A stretch of DNA of 25,628 nt from Utricularia gibba (taxonomy: Eukaryota > Streptophyta > Magnoliopsida > Lamiales > Lentibulariaceae), in NCBI GenBank assembly GCA_002189035.1, contig NEEC01000502.1, forward strand, positions 1 to 25,628, given 5' to 3'. Below, one piece after another: positions 1-11,864 of the stretch. How positions within the stretch are numbered: the first letter of the stretch is position 1; every line of letters starts with the position of its first letter. The notes beneath the pieces were generated by a model. That model worked only from the letters and a program-made list of their open reading frames with translations. It ran no database searches and was not told where the DNA came from. Position numbers and translations under genes: made by a program.

Positions 1-233
1 CGGGTGATGTCGTTGTGAACTTCGTTCTGACCCAAGGTTCGGTCTGACTCCTTTGCCACATCGGGTCTACTCGACGAAAATCGTGATGCACTTATTGAAG
101 TTAGGATGTCATGAGCACCAAAATGGTTTTCTCAACCGCATGCTTTATATCTGAGGAGGCGCTCTCGTGGGGCAACGGTATCGAGAAGGAGGTCGAGTCG
201 AGCTCGGCCCATAGTCATTTGTGCTCGGCAAAA
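1..233 (+). repeat. Partial monomer at the left edge
   Basis: The window opens inside a monomer at 'cgggtgatgtcg', about 80 bases into the unit as defined by the 'acttgatgca' anchor, and runs to the next anchor at 234. It has the left-block states 'ctttgccac', 'gtgatgcac' and 'catgagc'. The array therefore extends to the left of the window. Confidence 0.95.
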
Positions 234-1135
234 ACTTGATGCATTTCTTAACGTTGGGTTTTAATTGGCTGCCTACATGGTTTCTCAAGGAAAAGCTTGT
301 CGTTTTGGGCGGGTGATGTCGTTGTGAACTTCGTTCTGACCCAAGGTTCCTTTGCCACATCGGGTCCTACTCGACGAAAATCGTGCTGCACTTATTGAAG
401 TTAGGATGTCATGACACCCAAAATGGTTTTCTCAACCGCATGCTTTATATCTGAGGAGGCGCTCTCGGGGGCAACGGTATCGAGAAGGAGGTCGAGTCGA
501 GCTCGGGCCCATAGTCATTTGTGCTCGGCAAAAAACTTGATGCATTTCTTAACGTTGGGTTTTAATTGCTGCCTACATGGTTTCTCAAGGAAAGCTTGTC
601 GTTTTTGGGCGGGTGATGTCGTTGTGAACTTCGTTCTGACCCAAGGTTCGGTCTGACTCCTTTGCCACATCGGGTCTACTCGACGAAATCGTGCTGCACT
701 TATTGAAGTTAGGATGTCATGAGCACAAAATGGTTTTCTCAACCGCATGCTTTATATCTGAGGAGGCTTCTCGTGGGGCAACGGTATCGAGAAGGAGGTC
801 GAGTCGAGCTCGGCCCATAGTCATTTGTGCTCGGCAAAAAACTTGATGCATTTCTTAACGTTGGGTTTTAATTGGCTGCCTACATGGTTTCTCAAGGAAA
901 AGCTTGTCGTTTTTGGGCGGGTGATGTCGGTGAACTTCGTTCTGACCCAAGGTTCTTTGCCACATCGGGTCCTACTCGACGAAAATCGTGATGCACTTAT
1001 TGAAGTTAGGATGTCATAGCACCCAAAATGGTTTTCTCAACCGCATGCTTTATATCTGAGGAGGCTCGTGGGGCAACGGTATCGAGAAGGAGTCGAGTCG
1101 AGCTCGGCCCATAGTCATTTGTGGCTCGGCAAAAA

Positions 1136-2064
1136 ACTTGATGCATTTCTTAACGTTGGGTTTTAATTGGCTGCCTACATGGTTTCTCAAGGAAAGCTTG
1201 TCGTTTTATGATGTCGTTGTGAACTTCGTTCTGACGGGCCACATCGGGTCCTACTCGACGAAAATCGTGCTGCACTTATTGAAGTTAGGATGTCATGAGC
1301 TGGTTTTCTCAACCGCATGCGTCTTATCGAGAAGGAGGTCGAGTCGAATAGAAAAAAACTTGATGCATTTCTTAACGTTGGGTTTTAATTGGCTGCCTAC
1401 ATGGTTTCTCACTGTCGTTTTTGAATGTCGTTGTGAACTTCGTTTGACCCAAGGTTGCCACATCGGGTCTACTCGACGAAAATCGTTGCACTTATTGAAG
1501 TTAGGATGTCATAGCACCCAAAATGGTTTTCTCAACCGCATGCTGAGGAGGCAACGGTATCCGAGTCGAGCTTAGTCATTTGTGGCTCGGCAAAAAACTT
1601 GATGCATTTCTTAACGTTGGGTTTAATTGGCTGCCTACATGGTTTCTCAAGGAAAAGCTTGTCGTATGTCGTTGTGAACTTCGTTTGACCCAAGGTTCGC
1701 TTTTGGGGTCTATCGTGCTGCACTCATTGGTGCATGCGAGAACGGTATCGTCGAGTCGAGCTTAGTCATTTGTGCTCGGCAAAACTTGATGCATTTCTTA
1801 ACGTTGGGTTTTAATTGGCTGCCTACATGGTTTTCAAGGAAAAGCTTGTCGTTTTTGGGCGGGTGATGTCGTTGTGAACTTCGTTCTGACCCAAGGTTCA
1901 ACATCGGGTCCTACTCGACGAAAAACTTATTGAAGTTAGGATGTCCCCAAAATGGTTTTCTCAACCGCATGCTTATATCTGAGGAGGCGCTCTCGTGGGG
2001 CAACGGTATCGAGAAGGAGGTCGAGTCGAGCTCGGGCCCATAGTCATTTGTGGCTCGGCAAAAA
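1136..2064 (+). repeat. Eroded satellite segment with strongly shortened monomers
   Basis: Four successive monomers begin at 1136, 1358, 1597 and 1784, with periods of 222, 239, 187 and 281 bp, against 315 for a full copy. The loss is scattered as several separate deletions per copy. For example the stretch after 'gtcgtttt' is shortened near 1205, the 'tatatctgagg' region is lost near 1320, and near 1690-1745 several pieces are missing so that 'gcactcattggtgcatgcgag' elements stand side by side. The core 'gatgcatttcttaacg' and 'ggctgcctacatgg' remain in each. Nothing other than satellite-derived sequence is seen here. Confidence 0.85.
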
Positions 2065-5000
2065 ACTTGATGCATTTCTTAACGTTGGGTTTAATTGGCT
2101 GCCTACATGGTTTCTCAAGGAAAAGCTTGTCGTTTTGGGCGGTGATGTCGTTGTGAACTTCGTTCTGACCCAAGGTTCGGTCTGACTCCTTTCCACATCG
2201 GGTCCTACTCGACGAAATCGTGATGCACTTATTGAAGTTAGGATGTCATAAGCACCCAAAATGGTTTTCTCAACCGCATGCTTTATATCTGAGGAGGCGC
2301 TCTCGTGGGGCAACGGTATCGAAAGGAGGTCGAGTCGAGCTCGCCCATAGTCATTTGTAGCTCGGCAAAAAACTTGATGCATTTCTTAACGTTGGGTTTT
2401 AATTGGCTGCCTACATGGTTTCTCAAGGAAAAGCTTGTCGTTTTTGGGCGGGTGATGTCGTTGTGAACTTCGTTCTGACCCAAGGTTCGGTCTGACTCCT
2501 TTGCCACATCGGGTCCTACTCGACGAAATCGTGATGCACTTATTGAAGTTAGGATGTCATGAGCACCCAAAATGGTTTTCTCAACCGCATGCTTTATATC
2601 TGAGGAGGCGCTCTCGTGGGGCAACGGTATCGAGAAGGAGGTCGAGTCGATAGTCATTTGTGCTCGGCAAAAAACTTGATGCATTTCTTAACGTTGGGTT
2701 TTAATTGGCTGCCTACATGGTTTCTCAAGGAAAAGCTTGTCGTTTTTGGGCGGGTGATGTCGTTGTGAACTTCGTTCTGACCCAAGGTTCACATCGGGTC
2801 TACTCGACGAAAATCGTGTGCACTTATTGAAGTTAGGATGTCATAGCACCCAAAATGGTTTTCTCAACCGCATGCTTTAGAGGAGCGCTCTCGTGGGGCA
2901 ACGGTATCGAGAAGGAGGTCGAGTCGAGCTCGGGCCCATAGTCATTTGTGGCTCGGCAAAAAACTTGATGCATTTCTTAACGTTGGGTTTTAATTGGCTG
3001 CCTACATGGTTTCTCAAGGAAAAGCTTGTCGTTTTTGGCGGTGATGTCGTTGTGAACTTCGTTCTGACCCAAGGACATCGGGTCTACTCGACGAAAATCG
3101 TGATGCACTTATTGAAGTTAGGATGTCATCACCCAAATGGTTTCTCAACCGCATGCTTGGAGGCGCTCTCGTGGGGCAACGGTATCGAGAAGGAGGTCGA
3201 GTCGAGCTTCATTTGTGCTCGCAAAAAACTTGATGCATTTCTTAACGTTGGGTTTTAATTGCTGCCTACATGGTTTCTCAAGGAAATTGTCGTTTTTGGG
3301 CGGGGATGTCGTTGTGAACTTCGTTCTGACCAAGGTTCGCCACATCGGGTCTACTCGACGAAATCGTGTTATTGAAGTTAGGCATGGCACCCAAAATGGT
3401 TTTCTCAACCGCATGCTTTATATTGAGGAGGCGCTCTCGTGGGGCAACGGTATCGAGAAGGGTCGAGTCGAGCTCGGGCCCATAGTCATTTGTGGCTCGG
3501 CAAAAAACTTGATGCATTTCTTAACGTTGGGTTTAATTGGCTGCCTACATGGTTCTCAAGGAAAAGCTTGTCGTTTTGGGGCGGTGATGTCGTTGTGAAC
3601 TTCGTTCTGACCAAGTTCGGTCTGACTCCTTTGCCACATCGGGTCCTACTCGCGAAAATCGTGATGCACTTATTGAAGTTAGGATGTCATAAGCACCCAA
3701 AATGAACGCATGCTTTATATCTGAGGAGGCGCTCTCGTGGGGCAACGGTATCTCGAGTCGAGCTCGGGCCCATAGTCTTTGTCTCGGCAAAAACTTGATG
3801 CATTTCTTAACGTTGGGTTTTAATTGGCTGCCTACATGGTTTCTCAAGGAAAAGCTTGTCGTTTTTGGGCGGGTGATGTCGTTGTGAACTTCGTTCTGAC
3901 CCAAGGTTCGGTCTGAACATCGGGTCCTACTCGACGAAAATCGTGTGCACTTATTGAAGTTAGGATGTCATGAGCACCCAATGGTTTTTCAACCGCATGC
4001 TTTATATCTGAGGAGGCGCTCTCGTGGGGCAACGGTATCGAGAAGGAGTCGAGTCGAGCTCGGGCCATAGTCATTTGTGCTCGGCAAAAAACTTGATGCA
4101 TTTCTTAACGTTGGGTTTTAATTGGCTGCCTACATGGTTTCTCAAGGAAAAGCTTGTCGTTTTTGGCGGGTGATGTCGTTTGTGAACTTCGTTCTGACCC
4201 AAGGTTGCCACATCGGGTCCTACTCGACGAAAATCGTGCTGCACTTATTGAAGTTAGGATGTCATTGGTTTTCTCAACCGCATGCTTTATATCTGAGGAG
4301 GCGCTCTCGTGGGCAACGGTATCGAGAAGGAGGTCGAGTCGAGCTCGGGCCCATAGTCATTTGTGGCTCGGCAAAAAACTTGATGCATTTCTTAACGTTG
4401 GGTTTTAATTGGCTGCCTACATGGTTTCTCAAGGAAAAGCTTGTCGTTTTTGGGCGGGTGATGTCGTTGTGAACTTCGTTCTGACCCAAGGTTCCTGACT
4501 CCTTTGCCACATCGGGTCCTACTCGACGAAATCGTGCTGCACTTATTGAAGTTAGGATGTCATGAGCACCCAAAATGGTTTTCTCAACCGCATGCTTTAT
4601 ATCTGAGGAGGCGCTCTCGTGGGGCAACGGTATCGAGAAGGAGGTCGAGTCGAGCTCGGGCCATAGTCATTTGTGCTCGGCAAAAAACTTGATGCATTTC
4701 TTAACGTTGGGTTTTAATTGGCTGCCTACATGGTTTCTCAAGGAAAAGCTTGTCGTTTTTGGGCGGGTGATGTCGTTGTGAACTTCGTTCTGACCCAAGG
4801 ACATCGGGTCTACTCGACGAAAATCGTGCTGCACTTATTGAAGTTAGGATGTCATGAGCACCCAAAATGGTTTTCTCAACCGCATGCTTTATATCTGAGG
4901 AGGCGCTCTCGTGGGCAACGGTATCGAGAAGGAGGTCGAGTCGAGCTCGGGCCCATAGTCATTTGTGCTCGGCAAAAAACTTGATGCATTTCTTAACGTT

Positions 5001-8000
5001 GGGTTTTAATTGGCTGCCTACATGGTTTCTCAAGGAAAAGCTTGTCGTTTTTGGGCGGTGATGTCGTTGTGAACTTCGTTCTGACCAAGGTTCTTTGCCA
5101 CATCGGGTCCTACTCGACGAAAATCGTGCTGCACTTATTGAAGTTAGGATGTCATAGCACCAAAATGGTTTTCTCAACCGCATGCTTTATATCTGAGGAG
5201 GCGCTCTCGTGGGGCAACGGTATCGAGAAGGAGGTCGAGTCGAGCTCGGGCCCATAGTCATTTGTTCGGCAAAAACTTGATGCATTTCTTAACGTTGGGT
5301 TTTAATTGGCTGCCTACATGGTTTCTCAAGGAAGCTTGTCGTTTTGGGCGGTGATGTCGTTGTGAACTTCGTTCTGACCCAAGTTCGGTCTGACTCCTTT
5401 CCACATCGGTCCTACTCGACGAAAATCGTGATGCACTTATTGAAGTTAGGATGTCATGAGCACCCAAAATGGTTTTCTCAACCGCATGCTTTATATCTGA
5501 GGAGGCGCTCTCGTGGGCAACGGTATCGAGAAGGAGGTCGAGTCGAGCTCGGGCCCATAGTCATTTGTGCTCGGCAAAAAACTTGATGCATTTCTTAACG
5601 TTGGGTTTTAATTGGCTGCCTACATGGTTTCTCAGGAAAAGCTTGTCGTTTTTGGGCGGGTGATGTCGTTGTGAACTTCGTTCTGACCCAAGGTTCCTTT
5701 TGCCACATCGGGTCCTACTCGACGAAAATCGTGCTGCACTTATTGAAGTTAGGATGTCATGAGCACCCAAAATGGTTTTTCTCAACGCATGCTTTATATC
5801 TGAGGAGGCGCTCTCGTGGGCAACGGTATCGAGAAGGATCGAGTCGAGCTCGGGCCCATAGTCATTTGTGCTCGGCAAAAAACTTGATGCATTTCTTAAC
5901 GTTGGGTTTTAATTGGCTGCCTACATGGTTTCTCAAGGAAAAGCTTGTCGTTTTTGGGGGTGATGTCGTTGTGAACTTCGTTCTGACCAGGTTCGGTCTG
6001 ACTCCTTTGTCGGTCCTACTCGACGAAAATCGTGATGCACTTATTGAAGTTAGGATGTCATAGCACCCAAAATGGTTTTCTCAACCGCATGCTTTATATC
6101 TGAGGAGGCGCTCTCGTGAACGGTATCGAGAAGGAGGTCGAGTCGAGCTCGGCCCATAGTCATTTGTGGCTCGGCAAAAAACTTGATGCATTTCTTAACG
6201 TTGGGTTTTAATTGGCTGCCTACATGGTTTCTCAAGGAAAAGCTTGTCGTTTTTGGGCGGGTGATGTCTTGTGAACTTCGTTCTGACCCAAGGTTCGGTC
6301 TGACTCCTTTGCCACATCGGGTCCTACTCGACGAAAATCGTGCTGCACTTATTGAAGTTAGGATGTCATGAGCACCCAAAATGGTTTTCTCAACCGCATG
6401 CTTTATATCTGACGCTCTCGTGGGGCAACGGTATCGAGAAGGAGGTCGAGTCGAGCTCGGCCCATAGTCATTTGTGCTCGGCAAAAAACTTGATGCATTT
6501 CTTAACGTTGGGTTTTAATTGGCTGCCTACATGGTTTCTCAAGGAAAAGCTTGTCGTTTTTGGCGGGTGATGTCGTTGTGAACTTCGTTCTGACCAAACA
6601 TCGGGTCTACTCGACGAAAATCGTGCTGCACTTATTGAAGTTAGCACCCAAAATGGTTTTCTCAACCGCATGCTTTATATCTGAGGAGGCGCTCTCGTGG
6701 GGCAACGGTATCGAGAAGGAGGTCGAGTCGAGCTCGGGCCCATAGTCATTTGTGGCTCGGCAAAAAACTTGATGCATTTCTTAACGTTGGTTTTAATTGG
6801 CTGCCTACATGGTTTCTCAAGGAAAAGCTTGTCGTTTTGGGCGGGTGATGTCGTTGTGAACTTCGTTCTGACCCAAGGTTCGGTCTGACTCCTTTGCCAC
6901 ATCGGGTCCTACTCGACGAAAATCGTGATGCACTTATTGAAGTTAGGATGTCATAGCACCCAAAATGGTTTTCTCAACCGCATGCTTTATATCTGAGGAG
7001 GCGCTCTCGTGGGGCAACGGTATCGAGAAGGAGGTCGAGTCGAGCTCGGGCCCATAGTCATTTGTGCTCGGCAAAAAACTTGATGCATTTTAACGTTGGG
7101 TTTTAATTGGCTGCCTACATGGTTTCTCAAGGAAAAGCTTGTCGTTTTTGGGCGGGATGTCGTTGTGAACTTCGTTCTGACCCAAGGTTCGGTCTGACTC
7201 CTTTGCCACATCGGGTCCTACTCGACGAAATCGTGCTGCACTTATTGAAGTTAGGATGTCATGAGCACCCAAAATGGTTTTCTCAACCGCATGCTTTATA
7301 TCTTCTCTCGTGGCAACGGTATCGTCGAGTCGAGCTCGGGCCCATACTCGGCAAAAACTTGATGCATTTCTTAACGTTGGTTTTAATTGGCTGCCTACAT
7401 GGTTTCTCAAGGAAAGCTTGTCGTTTTTGGGCGGGTGATGTTTGTGACTTCGTTCTGACCAAGTTACATCGGACTCGACGAAAATCGTGGCACTTATTGA
7501 AGTTAGGATGTCATAGCACCCAAAATGGTTTTCTCAACCGCATGCTTTTATCTGAGGAGGCGCTCTCGTGGGGCAACGGTTCGAGTCGAGCTCGGCCCAT
7601 AGTCATTTGTGCTCGGCAAAAAACTTGATGCATTTCTTAACGTTGGGTTTTAATTGGCTGCCTACATGGTTTCTCAAGGAAAAGCTTGTCGTTTTTGGGC
7701 GGGTGATGTCGTTGTGAACTTCGTTTACATCGGTCCTACTCGACTCGTGCTGCACTTATTGAAGTTAGGATGTCATGAGCACCCAAAATGGTTTTCTCAA
7801 CCGCATGCTTTATATCTGAGGAGGCGCTCTCGTGGGGCAACGTATCGAGAAGGAGGTCGAGTCGAGCTCGGGCCCATAGTCATTTGTGGCTCGGCAAAAA
7901 ACTTGATGCATTTCTTAACGTTGGGTTTTAATTGGCTGCCTACATGGTTTCTCAAGGAAAAGCTTGTCGTTTTGGGCTGGTGATGTCGTTGTGAACTTCG

Positions 8001-10312
8001 TTCTGACCCAAGGTTCGGTCTGACTCCTTTGCCACATCGGGTCCTACTCGACGAAAATCGTGATGCACTTATTGAAGTTAGGATGTCATAAGCACCCAAA
8101 ATGGTTTTCTCAACCGCATGCTTTATATCTGAGGAGGCGCTCTCGTGGGGCAACGGTATCGAGAAGGAGGTCGAGTCGAGCTCGGGCCCATAGTCATTTG
8201 TAGCTCGGCAAAAAACTTGATGCATTTCTTAACGTTGGGTTTTAATTGGCTGCCTACATGGTTTCTCAAGGAAAAGCTTGTCGTTTTTGGGCGGTGATGT
8301 CGTTGTGAACTTCGTTCTGACCCAAGGTATCGGGTCCTACTCGACGAAAATCGTGTGCACTTATTGAAGTTAGGATGTCATGAGCACCCAAAATGGTTTT
8401 CTCAACCGCATGCTTTATATCTGAGGAGGCGCTCTCGTGGGGCAACGGTATCGAGAAGGAGGTCGAGTCGAGCTCGGGCCATAGTCATTTGTGGCTCGGC
8501 AAAAAACTTGATGCATTTCTTAACGTTGGTTTTAATTGGCTGCCTACATGGTTTCTCAAGGAAAAGCTTGTCGTTTTTGGGCGGTGATGTCGTTGTGAAC
8601 TTCGTTCTGACCCAAGGTTCGGTCTGACTCCTTTGCCACATCGGGTCCTACTCGACGAAAATCGTTGCACTTATTGAAGTTAGGATGTCATAGCACCAAA
8701 ATGGTTTTCTCAACCGCATGCTTTATATTTGACGCTCTCGTGGGGCAACGGTATCGAGAGGTGGTCGAGTCGAGCTCGGGCCATAGTCATTTGTGGCTCG
8801 GCAAAAAAACTTGATGCATTTCTTAACGTTGGGTTTTAATTGGCTGCCTACATGGTTTCTCAAGGAAAAGCTTGTCGTTTTTGGGCGGTGATGTCGTTGT
8901 GAACTTCGTTCTGACCCAAGGTTCGGTCTGACTCCTTTGCCACATCGGGTCCTACTCGACGAAAATCGTGATGCACTTATTGAAGTTAGGATGTCATGAG
9001 CACCCAAAATGGTTTTCTCAACCGCATGCTTTATATCTGAGGAGGCGCTCTCGTGGGGCAACGGTATCGAGAAGGAGGTCGAGTCGAGCTCGGGCCCATA
9101 GTCATTTGTGCTCGGCAAAAAACTTGATGCATTTCTAAACGTTGGGTTTTAATTGGCTGCCTACATGGTTTCTCAAGGAAAAGCTTGTCGTTTTTGGGCG
9201 GGTGATGTCGTTGTGACTTCGTTCTGACCAAGGACATCGGGTCCACTCGACGAAAATCGTGTGCACTTATTGAAGTTAGGATGTCATAGCACCCAAATGG
9301 TTTTCTCAACCGCATGCTTTATATCTGAGGAGGCGCTCTCGTGGGGCAACGGTATCGAGAAGGAGGTCGAGTCGAGCTCGGCCCATAGTCATTTGTGGCT
9401 CGGCAAAAACTTGATGCATTTCTTAACGTTGGGTTTTAATTGGCTGCCACATGGTTTCTCAAGGAAAAGCTTGTCGTTTTGGGCGGTGATGTCGTTTGAA
9501 CTTCGTTCTGACCCAAGGTTCGGTCTGACTCCTTTACATCGGGTCCTACTCGACGAAAACGTGATGCACTTATTGAAGTTAGGATGTCATAAGCACCCAA
9601 AATGGTTTTCTCAACCGCATGCTTTATATCTGAGGAGGCGCTCTCGTGGGGCAACGGTATCGAGAAGGAGGTCGAGTCGAGCTCGGGCCCATAGTCATTT
9701 GTGCTCGGCAAAAAACTTGATGCATTTCTTAACGTTGGTTTTAATTGGCTGCCTACATGTTTCTCAAGGAAAAGCTTGTCGTTTTTGGCGTGATGTCGTT
9801 GTGAACTTCGTTCTGACCCAAGGACATCGGGTCCTACTCGACGAAAATCGTGCTGCACTTATTGAAGTTAGGATGTCATAAGCACCCAAAATGGTTTTCT
9901 CAACCGCATGCTTTATATTGAGGAGGCGCTCTCGTGGGCAACGGTATCGAGAAGGAGGTCGAGTCGAGCTCGGGCCCATAGTCATTTGTGGCTCGGCAAA
10001 AAACTTGATGCATTTCTTAACGTTGGGTTTTAATTGGCTGCCTACATGGTTTCTCAAGGAAAAGCTTGTCGTTTTTGGGGGTGATGTCGTTGTGAACTTC
10101 GTTCTGACCCAAGGTTCGGTCTGACTCCTTTTTACATCGGGTCTACTCGACGAAAATCGTGATGCCTTATTGAAGTTAGGATGTCATAAGCACCCAAAAT
10201 GGTTTTCTCAACCGCATGCTTTATATCTTAGGAGGCGCTCTCGTGGGGCAACGGTATCGAGAAGGAGGTCGAGTCGAGCTCGGGCCCATAGTCATTTGTA
10301 GCTCGGCAAAAA

Positions 10313-11864
10313 ACTGATGCATTTATTAACGTTGGGTTTTAATTGGCTGCCTACATGGTTTCTCAAGGAAAAGCTTGTCGTTTTTGGGCGGGTGATGTCG
10401 TTGTGAACTTCGTTCTGACCCAAGGTTCGGTCTGACTCCTTTGCCACATCGGGTCCTACTCGACGAAAATCGTGCTGCACTTATTGAAGTTAGGATGTCA
10501 TGAGCACCCAAAATGGTTTTCTCAACCGCATGCTTTATATTTGATAAGGCGCTCTCGTGGGGCAACGGTATCGAGCAGGTCGAGTCGAGCTCGGGCCCAT
10601 AGTCATTTGTGGCTCGGCAAAAAACTTGATGCATTTCTTAACGTTGGGTTTTAATTGGCTGCCTACATGGTTTCTCAAGGAAAAGCTTGTCGTTTTTGGG
10701 CGGGTGATGTCGTTGTGAACTTCGTTCTGACCCAAGATTTCGGTCTGACTCCTTTTTCCACATCGGGTCTACTCGACGAAAATCGTGATGCACTTATTGA
10801 AGTTAGGATGTCATAAGCACCCAAAATGGTTTTCTCAACCGCATGCTTTATATCTGAGGAGGCGCTCTCGTGGGGCAACGGTATCGAGAAGGAGGTCGAG
10901 TCGAGCTCGGGCCCATAGTCATTTGTGGCTCGGCAAAAAACTTGATGCATTTTTTAACGTTGGGTTTTAATTGGCTGCCTACATGGTTTCTCAATTTTGG
11001 GCGGGTGATGTCGTTGTGAACTTCGTTCTGACCCAAGGTTCGGTCTGACTCCTTTTTCCACATCGGGTCCTACTCGACGAAAATCGTGATGCACTTATTG
11101 AAGTTAGGATGTCATAAGCACCCAAAATGGTTTTCTCAACCGCATGCTTTATATTGAGGAGGCGCTCTCGTGGGGCAACGGTATCGAGCAGGTGGTCGAG
11201 TCGAGCTCGGGCCCATAGTCATTTGTGGCTCGGCAAAAAACTTGATGCATTTCTTAACGTTGGGTTTTAATTGGCTGCCTACATGGTTTCTCAAGGAAAA
11301 GCTTGTCGTTTTTGGGCGGTGATGTCGTTGTGAACTTCGTTCTGACCCAAGGTTCGGTCTGACTCCTTTTTCCACATCGGGTCTACTCGACGAAAATCGT
11401 GATGCACTTATTGAAGTTAGGATTCATAAGCACCCAAAATGGTTTTCTCAACCGCATGCTTTATATCTGAGGAGGCGCTCTCGTGGGGCAACGGTATCGA
11501 GAAGGAGGTCGAGTCGAGCTCGGGCCCATAGTCATTTGTGGCTCGGCAAAAAACTTGATGCATTTCTTAACGTTGGGTTTTAATTGGCTGCCTACATGGT
11601 TTCTCAAGGAAAAGCTTGTCGTTTTTGGGCGGTGATGTCGTTGTGAACTTCGTTCTGACCCAAGGTTCGGTCTGACTCCTTTGCCACATCGGGTCCTACT
11701 CGACGAAATCGTGATGCACTTATTGAAGTTAGGATGTCATAGCACCCAAAATGTTTTTCTCAACCGCATGCTTTATATCTGAGGAGGCGCTCTCGTGGGG
11801 CAACGGTATCGAGAAGGAGGTCGAGTCGAGCTCGGGCCCATAGTCATTTGTAGCTCGGCAAAAA
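10313..11864 (+). repeat. Higher-order repeat unit, version 1, copy 1 (5 monomers)
   Basis: Monomers start at 10313, 10624, 10940, 11240 and 11553. The first carries a marker set: 'gatgcatttatt', 'ctttgccac', 'gtgctgcac', 'catgagc', 'tatatttgataagg' and 'gagcagg', and it follows 'gtagctcgg'. The same marker monomer recurs at 11865. The third monomer has a 16-bp deletion near 10995. The last has 'atgtttttct' and ends in 'gtagctcgg'. Confidence 0.75.

Larger units (their letters stand above)
1..10312 (+). repeat. Left satellite block: heterogeneous, deletion-rich monomers
   Basis: It holds 35 complete monomers from 234 to 10312, mean period about 288 bp, clearly shorter than the 315-bp full unit. 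Typical states are 'ctttgccac', 'aattgg', frequent 'gtgctgcac' (for example 385, 691, 4236, 4536, 4828, 5127) and 'catgagc' mixed with 'catagc'. Many copies lack 10-25 bases between 'caagg' and 'acatcgg', and many have single-base losses in G, C or A runs. I could not find a regular higher-order period here. The block either reflects an older or less homogenised part of the array, or is partly degraded by consensus error. Confidence 0.8.

Noticed and set aside
9261-9881. Longest open frame (206 codons) and many other 60-170 codon frames on both strands
   Set aside because: All are translations of the same satellite monomer. They recur once per copy, begin and end at indels, and occur on both strands. 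No frame is conserved through the array.
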